Assembly (NCBI GenBank): GCA_941918925.1 | Contig: OW799234.1 | Span: 40,950,412 to 41,014,411, forward strand | Length of the DNA: 64,000 nucleotides | Reading direction: 5' to 3' | Origin: Phyto melanocephala | Lineage: Eukaryota; Arthropoda; Insecta; Diptera; Rhinophoridae | In this document: in pieces, positions 47,108 to 59,291 of the stretch | How positions within the stretch are numbered: the first letter of the stretch is position 1 | How the letters are laid out: every line of letters begins with the position of its first letter | The notes under the pieces: model-generated | The model's input: the letters and a program-made list of their open reading frames with translations, nothing else | Databases searched by the model: none | Told to the model about the DNA's origin: nothing | Position numbers and translations under genes: made by a program

Positions 47108-49150
47108 ATTTTCCTCGTCGTATTCCTCGAGGTCAAGTACCATACGGGTGAGCTTTGAGGAGGGATTCTTCAATGAGAATAGGTAGGTTAGTGGTCTGTG
47201 ATCACTTTGGATCACAAACTTATTGCCGTAAATGTAGGGTCTAAAATATTTCACAGCCCAATGTATGGCAGTTAGTTCCTGCTTTATAGTAGATTTATTG
47301 CTTTCACCTTTAGTGAAAGATCTAGAAGCGTATGAAATTGGCATTAGGATACCTTGTTTTTCCTGACTAAGGACAGCGCCACAAGCATGTTTGCTTGCAT
47401 CTGTAGTAATAAAAAATTCCTTAGAAAAATCAGGGTATTGTCAGATTCTGGGACTTAGTAATTGGTTTCTGAGGTACTGGAAAGATTTTTCGCAATCTTC
47501 GTTCCATTCAAAAGGTACATTTTTCTTTGACAATCTAGTGATATGTCTGGATGATTCAGCAAAATTTGGTATGAACCTTCGGTAATAATTACAAAAGGCT
47601 ACGAAGCGTTTAGCTTCATCACCGTTCTTTGGTGTTTGATAGTTTTGTACTATAGAAAATTTGCTATCGTCAGGCAATATAACCTGATCAGTACATTTGT
47701 GGCCTAAAAATGTAATTTGGGTACAGAAAAATGAACATTTATCTGGATGTAACTTCAGATTATATTTTCTGCATAATTCAAATACGTCCCTTAGATTATG
47801 TAGCATATGTTCCTTAGAACAACCAACTACTACTAGGTCATCCATATACACGAATGCTTGTGCTGGAGTAAAACCTGAGAAAGCTAATGACATCATACTT
47901 TGGAAAGAATTAGGGGCTATTTTGATACCATACGGCAATCTTTTAAATCTGAACGATCCTTTATCTGTGGAAAAGGATGTAATATCTCTAGATTCTTCTC
48001 CAAGTTCTATTTGATGAAAACCTGACATCAGGTCAAGACAAGAGAAGAATTTAGCTTTACCTAATTGACCAAGAAAATCCTCTATTCGAGGTAACGGAAA
48101 TTTTTGTTTACTGCTCTGTAGTCTACTACCAATCTCCATCTCTTTTGTGTGGTACCGGGTAAAGTCTTTTTTGGTACTAAGAGTATAGGGCTATTGTGAT
48201 CTGAAATTGATGGTTGAACAATACCGTCTTTAATTAACTTATCAACCTGATTGTTTACTTCCTGTTTCTGGGAATGGGGAATTCTATAATTTTTGATGTA
48301 AACAGGTTGTGTATTGTTTACCTTAAGTTTCTGTTTATAAAAGTTGTTGACCGATATACTTTCAGATTCTTAGGCAAAGATATCTCTAAATTCTTTGCAT
48401 AGGGATTTCAAATCTGTTTCAATAAATGGTGGAAAGTTTCTCGAAAGTCTGTCCAATTTTTTCTTGGAGTTGGCAGGCATAATATTTTGTCTGACAATTT
48501 TGTAACCTTTAAGGGTTTCTGTAACAAGTTTAATATCTTCAATTATTAAATCTTGTTCCGTAGTGTTGATGATTTTTACTAAAGGATTTGATTTTGAGGT
48601 AATTGTATTAGCGACATAGACACCATTTTGAATAGTTTGATATGGTATCAATACGTCTTGTTCTAAGGATTCTATTTTTATAGATCTTACTACTTCAGAT
48701 CTCGCAGGGATAGATATAGAATTTATAGTTGGGCCATTTCTAAGTGGTATTCCAATATTATGATCAATTTCATTTGAACGAAGGATTATTAAATCTTTAT
48801 CATTGGAATATTGTAGGATGCAATTATACTTTCGTATGAAATCCATTCCAATTATTTCGTCTGCTTGTATCTTGAAGTCGTCTCTTACCACATGAAAAAT
48901 GTGTTTTATCAAATATCGGCCTATTTTCAATTCCGATTGTACACTACCTAATGTCGAGATTATGCCTTGACCAATGCCATTTAGATTTTTCCTATTGTAA
49001 ACATTTACTGATTCATTTAAGACTTGGTTGTGCTTGATAATTGAAATATCAGCACCAGTATCTATTAAAAAGGTTGAGGTGGTATCATTTAGCGTAGTTC
49101 TGCAATGTAAGTAGCTGCATAAATTTAAATTAATATTGTAGGTTTAGACC
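47108..49150 (-). pseudogene. G1 Pol: protease, RT, RNase H (N-terminal part)
   Basis: Minus strand: protease FLIDTGADISIIKHN (near 49,055); a tether with QADEIIGMDFIRKYNCILQY; a stop at 48,370; RT beginning NNFYKQKLKVNNTQ and VDKLIKDGIVQPSISDHNSP; FPLPRIEDFLGQLGKAKFFS (48,100); FVYMDDLVVVGCS with catalytic YMDD (47,850); RNase H TTDASKHACGAVLSQ (47,390), TKGESNKSTIKQELTAIHWA, LTYLFSLKNPSSKLTRM. At 47,108 the frame is cut by G2 and resumes at 34,003. A frameshift near 48,140 and other changes inactivate it. Copies G1 RNA into DNA when intact. Confidence 0.9.
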
Positions 49151-50137
49151 CTACTGAGTATTTAGGGTTGGTTGCCCGTTTCCCGAGTCGTCCGCTGTAG
49201 TCAAATTTATGTTTCTATTTTGTAGATTGTTACGATTGTTGTTGCGGTTTCTATTATCGTTATTATTACGATAAAACCTAGAATTATTACTATTATTGTG
49301 GTTACGGTTGTTAGCATTATTGTTGTCACGATAGGATTCGTTATCGTTCCTATTTTGATTAAAATTATTATTTCTGTTTCGGGAAAAATTTCCATTTTGA
49401 TTAAAATTTTGGTTTCTACTTTGGTTACCATTATTGTCACTGTAACCTTGGCGTTTCGTTAATTCCTCCATTTCCTTGGCATAGGAATTAACATTCTTAC
49501 CGCTTTGTCTAACGCTCATTAGTTTGGCGTTAATAACGTCAACGGATTCTCCCTTAACTGTCGTTTCAAGTTTAGTAATAATTTGGGATAGTGTAGATTC
49601 ATTTGAAATCAAATTTCTTGCTGTGCCTTTCAATTTGGTTTTGATAAGGTTTACAGCTATTGACTCATAAGTGTCCTTTATCTAGGCCACTAAATTAATA
49701 GCGTCGATAAAGCTCTGCAGGTTTTCAGAGTTTCCATCGAAATCTGGAATTAACCTTGAGGCAGTATTTAAAAATTCTACCAGAGTTTGCGGCACAATGG
49801 ATTTTCGTTTTGACTCCGTTTCCGGTAAAATATTGAACACTATTGGCTCATTGGAATGGGGTACAAGTATTTTCAGATTCTTCCTGTAACTTACGGAAAT
49901 TAGTTTTTCACGTAGGTCGAAGTAGAAGTTATCAGCAGAGGTTTGGTGGGATTTTGTGAGTCTACTATAATTTGTATTTAGTAATACTCTGAGCTTCTCT
50001 AGCTGATTTTGAAGAATGTTAATATGCTTATTGACAGTTTCAGGTTTCGTTTCCCTGTCAACATTTAAGCATTTATAAGATTTCAAAAATTCTTCCCTTA
50101 TGGATTTCGTCCTAAATACAATGGTTTCCCATTCCAT
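49151..50137 (-). pseudogene. G1 Gag with Asn-rich tail, one stop
   Basis: ATG at 50,137 (MEWETIVFRTKSIREEF). The capsid-like region includes LVEFLNTASRLIPDFDG. One in-frame TAG at 49,679-49,681 interrupts an otherwise continuous frame to 49,151; the related fragment at the window start has a sense codon there. The C-terminus (49,440-49,200) is an Asn/Arg-rich tract (repeats like NRNNNFNQNRND) and has no CCHC knuckle; the Arg-rich tract may take over RNA binding. The last residues overlap the start of the protease region. Confidence 0.87.
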
Positions 50138-51812
50138 TAAGATGAAGTATGTTATATATACTGAAATATTATTGCTAGCTAATTCATTATCAATATATTT
50201 ATTCTTATCATTTCATATTTCTCATTTACAAAAATTATATTTATTCCGTCTAATGATATGCAATCAGAAATTTATTTTTATTTTTTGTATTTTATTTGTT
50301 TATTCTTTTTTTTTTATTCCATTTAAAGTAGTTTTACAGTTTACTAATTGCTTATTTTATATATATTTTCTTAATACTTATGCACAATTTATATTAAAAA
50401 AAAAATCTACATTTAGAAGTAATTTAAATAGGTGTTTATGTTAACATTTAGAAAAAAGTTTGTAGTATAATATTTTATAAGGTAATATGATTCTAAAATT
50501 TGTAATTCATTTAAAAGAATTAAAATTATTCGCTTTTCTTTAATTTTAAAAGTTTCCTGCTTTTTTATGTATCCTGCTTTTTGTGTATTTTTTCTTTGAA
50601 GATATTTTATGCAGCAAGTGTACATATCTTCAAAATCATATTTACTGCGTATAATACTAATATTATTAAAAGTAATAGTGAGACTTTCTCCAACGCGGTG
50701 GTGTGATCGACCACCTCAATGTTATTGATAACGTTAGCGTTGGCGTTGTCAAGTTTCGATTAGCACATATTAATATTTCTATTTACGATTACGATTTTTA
50801 GTCTCTATTTTTTGTTTGTTTTATTTTTAGAATTTTTCTTTTTTTAACATGTATATAAATAAGATTATGTAAAATTATAGTTGTAATATTAATGTGAAAT
50901 AGATACATATAATTAATTTTGAGTTTATTTTATACAGTATCTAATGCTACATGCTTAACATTGGACATGCTGTCACTCACATACATTCAGCTGGTGTCAA
51001 TGTTGTTGCGTGTTGATGTCTTCTTTTAGTTTTTTCTCCTTGCTGATGTTTTATTTTCTCCCTGGCTGTTGGTTTTTTGATTTTCTCGTTTACATTTTGA
51101 GTTTCTTTATATGCATTATACTAAACGTTTTTTTTTTTTATTTTTTTATTTAATTTTTAATTTTTTTTTATATTTTTTTTATACCAGTTAATTTAATTTA
51201 TAAATTTTTTACTCATTTTATTACGCCGTCTAATACAAGACTGACACATACTTTGTGTTTTTTTTTATTTAAAGTTGACAGTGTTCTCTTGTGTTAATTT
51301 TTTTTAGGCTCTTCGCCAAGCGGGCATTTAGGCAGAAAAAGGCACGGATCTCTCGTAAACACGCCTTTTTGTTAGAAAAAGGATGAGTTAATAAATGCGT
51401 TGTTGTAAAATAAAAAGTTTTCTTGTTGTATGTGGTTTTATTACTAGAGAGGTAGTAGTAGTTCTTGCGGTAGATGTCAAACAGTTTTTAGTTGAACACA
51501 TTTGTTTATTAAAGTTTAAGGAAGTTTTTTTTTTTTTTTAGACACAAAAAAAAACTAATGTTTATCCAAACGCTAGTGTATAACTTGTTAAAAGAATTCT
51601 AGCCCACTAATTTGATTTATTTTACTTTTTTAAGTTATTTTATTTAGCTTTGATGACACTTATGTATGTATGTAGGTGTTTAGTTCAAACAAAATTTTGG
51701 GCTTAAATTTGTTTTTTCTCCTTTATTTAAGCACTTAATCATATTATTTTTACAGCAAATGCAACACAAATATTTTCGTTTTATCTAGTATAAAAATATG
51801 GCAGGATCGCCA
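50138..51812 (-). other. G1 leader
   Basis: About 1.67 kb between the 5' LTR and gag; no coding sequence. At its LTR edge the minus strand reads TGGCGATCCTGCC, a primer-site-like sequence directly after the LTR. Confidence 0.6.
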
Positions 51813-52117
51813 TGTAATATAAAGACAATATTTTGTTTATTATAACAGCCGCTTAAGCGACTGTTTTGTATGAAGGTTCTTTATTAATTCTTTTACAATA
51901 TGAAATTCTTAAAACTATGAACTTAAAATAAACTAATACTAATGCATATTAAAATGCAACGTAAGCATTAAATGAATTAAGTAATCGCTGGGAATATGCT
52001 GACTCGCATATTCTCAGCGACGGGATTGGCTAATATGGACTTTTTAGCTTCAACATAGTGTGAAGCTCGTGTTACATACAGAAGGTATGGTAACAACGAC
52101 TAGTCAAACATACTACA
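51813..52117 (-). repeat. G1 5' LTR
   Basis: 305 bp, matches 24,156-24,458 at about 97% by eye; ACCT follows at 52,118-52,121. Confidence 0.92.
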
Positions 52118-52265
52118 ACCTAGGAAGTTAAATGTTGGTGCTTATATTTCAAATATTTTTTAACTCTTTATAAACTTGTGTTACATACATACGTCTAATT
52201 AAAAAAATTATATAATTGTTATCAACTTAAAAAAATATTGGTAGTTTTGGTGATTTTTTACATAA

Positions 52266-54098
52266 CCCTTTCAGACCTGACGCAAGACTACCAGGATTTT
52301 TTTTATAATTTTTAATATATGTGGTCTTTAAAGCGTATGAAAATATAATCAATGATTAAGTTTTATAATTTTTTTAACCTTCAAGGATTTTCAGGACACG
52401 CACAATTGATGCATCTCGGCCGATTTTCATTTTAAAATAACTAAGACTCATATGATATATTTTTTTAAACTCTTTTATTTGTTGGTATGGTACAACCTAA
52501 AACAATTATTATTTTTTGTTGAGATATAAAAATACATCGAAATTGGTGCATCTTGTGCGTGTGCGCGACTTACAGTCTTTGCGACGGCACATACGGGCTG
52601 ATTTTAAGTCCAGTTCTTCTAGTCAGTGACTAAAGCCATCCAGCCGTTTTTTTGGGTCATGGCTGGTCCGATGGACGATACCTTTCAGGTTGTTGAGCAG
52701 ATTTAATCCAGTCAGTTTCAGATTCAGATCTCCACTCCATGTTGTTAGTTTTTTGAGTGGCCACTAACGCTTCAGCTAATGCAAGTCTAAAACCTAATAA
52801 ATCGTGTGTGTCCTTCGGTGGTTTCTCGATCCCGACAAGCTTTGCGGTACTCCATCCAAGCATTGCAACATGCCAAATCTATAAAATGAAAATGCTTCCA
52901 TTAGTTGGTCGTAAATGGCCACACCACCCATTGAGGCATTGTATTGCTGACTATATTTGGACATACGACGTTGATAAATTTTTTTTCTTTTTTGCACCAA
53001 CGATGAACATTATTAACGGGAGTGCATCCAAATGCAGATAACCCTAATAAAACTGACTTGGAATCTTTTTACTGCACAATTACAACTGTATCTTTTGGGG
53101 AACAGAATTCCTCCATATCTCCCCTTTTCATCCTTTTATCCCTAGTCAAGTTAACGCCTTTTGCTCGATTTTTCGTTATGATGCCCGTCCCATAAATTCA
53201 TTTTTGAAGAAGCTTATGCAGAAGAGGCAGCGTGGTAAAATACCTATCAAAAAACACTTTGGATCCCTTAGGAAATGTTTGCACAAGACGCAGAACGAAA
53301 GCAGACCAAGTACATTGTTTTCTTCTGATAGAGGCGTGGTCTTGTCCTGATAAATTTCGAAATTGGGAACATGTCCTTCTAATAGCGTCAGTACCTCGTT
53401 ATTTAAACCAACACCTCCTGGTTTGTTTGCGAAACTTTGACGTACTGGACAGTGGCCAGTAAACGGTATCATTGGCTCTTTGAATATTGTCCATGCTCTT
53501 GTTTCTGAATTTTTTAGCACGTGTTTCAAACTGAATCAATAGCTGGCTGAACTTTCCAAAAAACATTTGCATTTTCTTTCGCTTCAGTAACGTCATTTTG
53601 AAAAACAACATGAAAAGCTTCCGAAGCATCCCAATCTTCGAGCGCTGCCAAAATCTCATCATCGTTAAGCACTTCTAAAAAAATTTAAAAAAATCACACA
53701 CATAAGGCCTGACGCGCACAATTGATGCACTCATTAATATTTTGAACTAAAACACATTTATATTGCATTAAACGATTTCAATTAGTTTGAATTATTAAAA
53801 TTTATAATTTTAGTAAACATATGTGCACTTCATTATTTGTAAACGATTAATACTTCTGTAATTAAATACATACCTAACTTACTTCCACGGATCATTTTGC
53901 TAAAACTGTAACGTGACTGAAGATTTTCGCAATAATTCAGATAACGGTAAGTCAAACAGAAGAGAAATGTGAGAAGCAAATATAAAAAACAAGCAGCACA
54001 ATTGATGCATGCCAGTCTATTTCACATTGGGCAAACAGAAGCAAAAATATTGAAACCGAAACCCACCCGCACAATCGATGCATCACGGTCTGAAAGGG
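52266..54098 (-). mobile_element. piggyBac-type transposon flanked by ATAA
   Basis: Ends CCCTTTCAGACCTGACGC and, inward from the right, CCCTTTCAGACCGTGATGC. Flank ATAA on both sides (52,262-52,265; 54,099-54,102), where piggyBac normally has TTAA. GCACAATTGATGCAT-type motifs recur in the subterminal regions: 52,400, 53,716, 53,996 and 54,069. Confidence 0.8.
52657..53690 (-). pseudogene. piggyBac transposase, decayed
   Basis: Minus strand pieces: MIPFTGHCPVRQSFANKPGG (about 53,470), NFEIYQDKTTPLSEENNVLG (53,370), a frame-shifted segment with GTGIITKNRAKGVNLT (53,180), VVCPNIVS then YNASMGGVAIYDQLMEAFSF (52,960-52,900), and the C-terminal LAEALVATQK (52,770). These follow the DDE_Tnp_1_7 order, including the MGGVD-like block where the usual Asp is replaced (MGGVA). 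The N-terminal third and the C-terminal cysteine-rich domain are not recognised. Several frameshifts; inactive. Confidence 0.78.
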
Positions 54099-54102
54099 AT
54101 AA

Positions 54103-54479
54103 AGTTTTGTGAGATAATACAAAATTAACTTGTGGCAACTATTCTGCTAGCAAACATTTGTTCACAAAACAAGAAGAATAAAAAACAATAGTTTACTCAG
54201 TAAGTAATTATATATATATAAATTGATTTTTAAAAAACCATTGATATTTTAATGATCATTTAAATTTTTCTTTTTTATTCTCACATAATTTTTGAAAATA
54301 AAACTTTGATTCTGAACTTCACTAAATTCGCGCAAAATTCTCTCATACGCACCATATTAATTTCTCTTTTCTAATCACTCTCTTCCTCAAATACTTTGTT
54401 TTTTGAGTATTCAAAAGTAAATAAACAAAAACAATTGACTTCATTTTGCGAATAAGGCACGATAGTGTGACCGTATTTT
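54103..54479. other. AT-rich interval
   Basis: No coding sequence. Probably interior of the element whose terminus is at 54,480-54,660: a CACACTATCG-type motif appears near 54,465. Confidence 0.4.
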
Positions 54480-54660
54480 ATTAATTACCGTTGCAATTGC
54501 GTTTTGACCTATATGAGCCGAAAAAGATTGTCACAATATGCAACGATAATGGGACCGCTTAAAAATGCATCTTTAAATTTTTTTGAATGTGCACGATAAA
54601 AATCGGTACACATTTTGCTATTTGCGCCGATAGTGGGATCCCGGCTTAACATTCGTCATA
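54480..54660. repeat. Right terminus of the CCCACTATCGG-type element
   Basis: Ends AAAATCGGTACACATTTTGC ... GCCGATAGTGGGATCCCGGC, followed by TTAA at 54,658. It is the inverse of 23,385-23,430. The related motif GATAATGGGACCG lies at 54,546. Confidence 0.55.
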
Positions 54661-54776
54661 GGGCAATAAATTTCGAAACTTGATACACAAAACTTGATCG
54701 TGTAACCCCTGTGTTACTTCATTATTATTCGTTGCAGATCTCTGTTTTGGAGGCCGCGTGCCATAATCACCTGAAC

Positions 54777-55557
54777 CTAGTTCGACGGTTTCTTCATTAT
54801 ATCTGCAAACGGTTCGTACTCAAACATCACTGCGACTTTCATCTCATCGAACGCTAAAACACATATTTTGTCTTCTGATGGCATATCAGCGGCTCGACGC
54901 ATAAAACCGATGGATGAATTAAGTATGCCTTCAGTCATATCAATTTTTGAGCACAACCGCTGCAGAGTGCTTACGTGTGGAAGAGGATAACCTTCTTTAT
55001 GAAGGTGATTGTAGGCCCTTGGTTCGGCGGCATGCAATATGCTTGTATTTGAAATATCCTCGCACTTTCATGTAATAGGTCCAGGGGAAAGAAGTTTTAT
55101 TACCTGCCCTTCTGAAAATATTTGGTTCATAGGGTTGACAGCCATATTTGCTCTATCAAGTTTTAAACGCAGTTCTTTAATTTCGGATTCTAATAAACGA
55201 ATTTTGCTTAAATTGTTGTAGCCCAAATCGATTTGACGTTTCAATTAAAAACCGCTAGCATTATATAAAAACATATAAATATACTTACTCGGTTTGTGTT
55301 TCTTGATCCTTCTTATATTTATTTGAAGTTGCTTCTGTTGTGAGTTTCTCCCACGTAAATAATAAAGGCGGAGCAGCCTTTAAGGCTCAGCATTTGGCAA
55401 TAAGAGTATTCTTTTGCCAGTGCGGACAATGCACTGGTGCGGATACCTTTTGCTACAGATTTCCATCCATTTTCCCTTTCCACTGTCTTTTGGAACATGA
55501 AAAAATGTTGTGGCAGATCCACTATAAATGTTTTTTACACAATGAGCAATAACGCAT
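54777..55557 (-). pseudogene. P-element/THAP9-type transposase, N-terminal half
   Basis: Begins at ATG 55,557 (MRYCSLCKK). A THAP-like finger (CSLC, QHFFMFQK, then GWKSVAKG) is split by a frameshift. A plausible intron (donor GTAAGTATA near 55,288) precedes a leucine-zipper-like stretch with ESEIKELRLKLDRANM, then IFSEGQVIKLLSPGPITWKC, LHAAEPRAYNHLHKEGYPLP, HVSTLQRLCSKIDMTEGIL and ICVLAFDEMKVAVMFEYEPF. It stops being recognisable after DIMKKPSN at about 54,777. The half at 15,845-17,708 starts only about 10-15 residues later in the protein, in the same orientation. Confidence 0.83.
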
Positions 55558-55984
55558 GTTAGTTTTGAACGAGATTTTATTTAATTTGTGAGAAATAAAC
55601 TTTTTTTTTGTTTTTTAGTATAAAAGAATTGTTGTTATTTGAACGTTTGTAGTTTTATATATATTTTCTGAAAGCTTATGAGTAGAGGAGTCGATTAAGC
55701 CCTGCCCGTCTATCCGTGTGTTGGTTGAAATCAACTTTTAGAAGCAACTATATGTTCCTCAGATCTCTATATGGTATCAATCTCTTGGAAATATCTAGGA
55801 ATAAATAGCTATTGAAATTCAGCACAATGGCCCCATAACTTTCTGAAAAATGAGCCAAAAACCACAACCACCTCGTTTTTGTTCACAATTACAACAACAA
55901 CCTACATACATACATACTGGTTAAAGTAAACATGGCATCGAATTCCAGCTGAGCCAAAAAAATTTTATTTTATTTAATATATTT

Positions 55985-56574
55985 GGGGGATTCACAGTAG
56001 TGTCATAAAGTCATATGTCCTATTATAATAGCATGAAAAATTAAGACTATTGTGAACAACCCCTCATAATTAAGTGTGCTATTTTGAATTTAAATCAGCT
56101 GATGTAAAACAATTATAAAAATAAATATTTTCTTTCTTAATGCCAAAAACAAGCAAAAAAAAACAAAATAATAGCCAGTTTGTGCAAAAAGTATATTTTA
56201 GATGTTGTAATGGCAAACTCAAGTAAATAAATTACAAATAAATTAAATTTTGTTTGATAAACAAAAACAGCAGAGTCCTAAGCCGATCTTATTTGACGCC
56301 ACCAGTGATTTGTTATCAAAAATTAGCAACTGCTCTCAAATTTGGATGTCGGCCCGATAAAATTATACAATGAACGGCGACAGCTTACAAAAACTGTTGC
56401 GGCTTAGCCGTTTAGCACAGGTCTCTGCTTATTAAATACGACAGCACAATAAACATAGCGTACAAAGTTCTATTATTATAAGACACTTTTTGTTTGGAAA
56501 GCAACAACAACATTTTTAAACCATTGTAAAATTTTAGGACAATATGACATGATAAGACACCTTGTGAATCACCC
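55985..56574. mobile_element. MITE with GGG(G/T)GATTCACA ends
   Basis: Left GGGGGATTCACAGTAGTGTC, right (inward) GGGTGATTCACAAGGTGTC; inverted match of about 38 bp with gaps. It interrupts the DINE A T-rich tract. Comparison with uninterrupted DINEs suggests a 3-bp ATT duplication. No coding sequence; superfamily unknown. Confidence 0.65.
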
Positions 56575-56993
56575 AATTATTTATATTTTATTATTTTTTT
56601 TTATACCCTTCACCTGTGGTGCGCAAGGGTATATATAGCTTTGTCATTCCGTTTGTAATTTCTACAATTTTTATTTCCGACCCCATAAAGTATATATTTT
56701 CTGAAAGCTTATGAATAGAGGAGTCGATTTAGCTCTGACCGTCTGTCCGTGTGTTGGTTGAAATCAACTTTTAGAAGCAACTATATGTTCCTCAGATCTG
56801 TGTATGGTATCAATCTCTTGGAAATATCCGAAATGAATCGCAATAAAAATTCAGCACAATCGCCCCATAACTTTCTGGGATATGAGCAAAAAACCACGAC
56901 CACCTCGTTTTTTCCCAATTACAACAACAACATACATATATACTGGTTAAAGTAAACGTGGCATCGAATTCCAGCTGAGCCAAACATTTTTTT

Positions 56994-59291
56994 ATACCCA
57001 CCACCAAAAAAATGGTGGGGGTATATTCATTTTGTCATTCCGTTTGTAACACATCGAAATATCCATTTTAGACCCCATAAAGTATATATATTCTGAATCG
57101 GGGTTTGATTTGATGACGATCTAGCTATGTCCGTCCGTCTGTTGAAAGCACGATAGAGGTCGCACCAAAAAAGCTAGGAGGCTCAAATTTTGCCAGAATC
57201 TTTCTTATAGACAACGCTTGTTTGGTATTGAAAATGGGCTGGAATATTATATATATTGGAATATTAGGAAGAGAGTTATAGCTCGAAAGGCAAGAGTAGG
57301 TCAAAAAACCGTGTCCTTCGAACATCGAATAAAATGGAATTGTGTCCAAACGCATTAACGTAGACTCATGAAACTTCGAATATATATTTCCTGAGTAAAA
57401 ACAATATTTCTCCCCAAAAATTATCTAAATCTATGCATTAGCAGAGAAGTTATCGATCAAAATGTACGAAAATTTATACCGCACAGGGTATTTTTCGGTT
57501 TATTTAAAAACAAAAACGTCATAAAAGCAACAAAAATGGATGTATGACTCTGAAATTGTGCACACATGGCTTTTTGTTCAAATGCTTTGTTTTAACGGAA
57601 AACCAATTTGCCACGCCCACTTTTACGCCCACCTCCCATATAACGTTTCACCCAAAATTCATATAATTTCTCTATTAATATAGATTTTGGAACAATAAAG
57701 GGCTATATTGAAACATCTTAGTTGTGCTCATTCGCAAAAACAACTTTGACACCCCCACTATAACGCCCACTTTTCACGTTATCTACCGTTAATGAAATTT
57801 AAAAGCTCATAAAACCGCCAAAATTAGAGGTATGATGATCAAATTTGCTACGTATATCCCCGTAGGCAATGTCATTACCGTTCCAAAAAATTAAGGTGCC
57901 ACGCCCACTTTTACGCCCACCTCCCATATAACGTTTTACCTAAAATTCATATAATTTCCCTATTAACAAAGATTTTGGAATTATAAAAGGCTATATTGAA
58001 ACACCTAAGTTGTACTCATTCGCAAAAACATTTTTGACACGCCTACTATAACGCCCACTTTTCACATTATCTACCGTTAATGAAATTTAAAAGCTCATAA
58101 AACCGACAAAATTAGAGGTTTGATGATGAAATTTGCTACATATATCCTTCTAATCAATGTAATTCTTGTGTCAAAAAGTGATACGCCCACTTTATCGCAT
58201 ACCTCGCATATAACGGTTTATATACAAAATATATGCGTCGTAGTTTCGAGTATGTATAAAGCACACGCGTCGTTTTGTGTTTATTCCTCGCAAAAAACGC
58301 ACCACTAAACTAATGCACTAGATTTTCAATTTCACTTCAAATCCAGGTTGAGCCCCCAAGTTATAGGATTTCTTTATTTTTGAAGAAATTATTTATTAAA
58401 GTAATTATTTTTTTTTGTCAACTCGTCTTAACTCGTTCGCGTCATTCACTATACTCCCTCATTTCTAGCTGATGCCAGACTAACTGGGTTGCCAGTTAGT
58501 TATTTGTCGTTGCCACTACAATCCCACATAAAGGGTGGTTAAGTTTTAAGGGTCGATGTTGAAATTAAATAAAACACATATTATTTAAGAAACTATTATC
58601 ATTTCTTTTTATAATGATAATATTTGTATGGTTCATTTATGTATTTAACAAAATATCGACCAAATGGCCCCCCCCCCACCTTGGCGTCACTCCTCTATCT
58701 GATGGTCCCAAATTTTCAATGACAATGTTTATGCTCAATTGTTGGGCATGATGATGAGTCGAGGTTGACTGCTCTTTTACCACACTATCGCAAAAAACAG
58801 TAATGGTTCCCATACAACGAACTAAGGAGGCATTCAAAGATTTTTTAACATTTTTACTGACCTGTTTTGCAGAAATTTAAATATTTTTTACAATTCTCCC
58901 GATTGTGGACGAATTTAAACGATTATGTTTACCAAAAGAATTACAAAGTGTACAAAATGCATTTTGATTTGAACGTCCATTAAAAAAAAAACCTAAATAA
59001 CTTTAAAGCGTTACTCATTTGCGTATCTTTTCACGGATCAAATTGAGTAAGTTTGAGATTGAGAAATGTTAAGTGAAATACAGAAAACAAATTTAAAGAC
59101 TAGGTGTAGTTCACCTGCAACATGGGCCCTTAAAATTTAACCACCCTCTACAAAGAAAGTGATACATATTTTATTATAAAGAGATTATTCCATAATGATT
59201 AACAAAGTAATAAATATTGTGCTTTAAATGTACACAAAATTGGTGGTGGGTATAAAAGATTCGGCACAGCCGAATATAGTGCTCTTACTTG
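56994..59291 (+). mobile_element. DINE C, long type, nested in B
   Basis: Starts ATACCCACCACC, ends TTCGGCACAGCCGAA, GTGCTCTTACTTG. It holds repeated CCACGCCCACTTTTACGCCC blocks (57,610; 57,900), resembling the CACGCCCAC boxes of Drosophila INE-1. A mariner-like element (58,531-59,148) sits inside. No functional ORF. Confidence 0.75.
58531..59148 (-). mobile_element. Tc1/mariner-like element, deleted, inside DINE C
   Basis: Ends AAGGGTGGTTAAGTTTTAAG and, inward, GAGGGTGGTTAAATTTTAAG, each followed outside by TA (58,529-58,530; 59,149-59,150). The minus strand at 58,837-58,637 carries a transposase N-terminal remnant (DSVVKEQSTSTHHHAQQLSI) like the helix-turn-helix part of some insect mariner-type transposases. 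The DDE domain is gone. Confidence 0.72.

Larger units (their letters stand above)
24156..52117 (-). mobile_element. Gypsy LTR retrotransposon G1, host of two nested elements
   Basis: LTRs at 24,156-24,458 and 51,813-52,117 with ACCT directly outside each (24,152-24,155; 52,118-52,121). Own sequence is 24,156-25,756 + 33,748-34,003 + 47,108-52,117, about 6.9 kb, in the order gag, protease, RT, RNase H, integrase on the minus strand. The rest is a BEL/Pao element and a second Gypsy element. No envelope gene. The LTRs differ at roughly ten of ~304 positions by eye. Confidence 0.9.

Noticed and set aside
49207..49440. Ile/Thr-rich frame (ITTIVTIYKIET)
   Set aside because: A shadow of the Asn-rich Gag tail in another frame.
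56810..57355. Short frames in DINE copies
   Set aside because: Non-autonomous repeat; the frames are not shared between copies.
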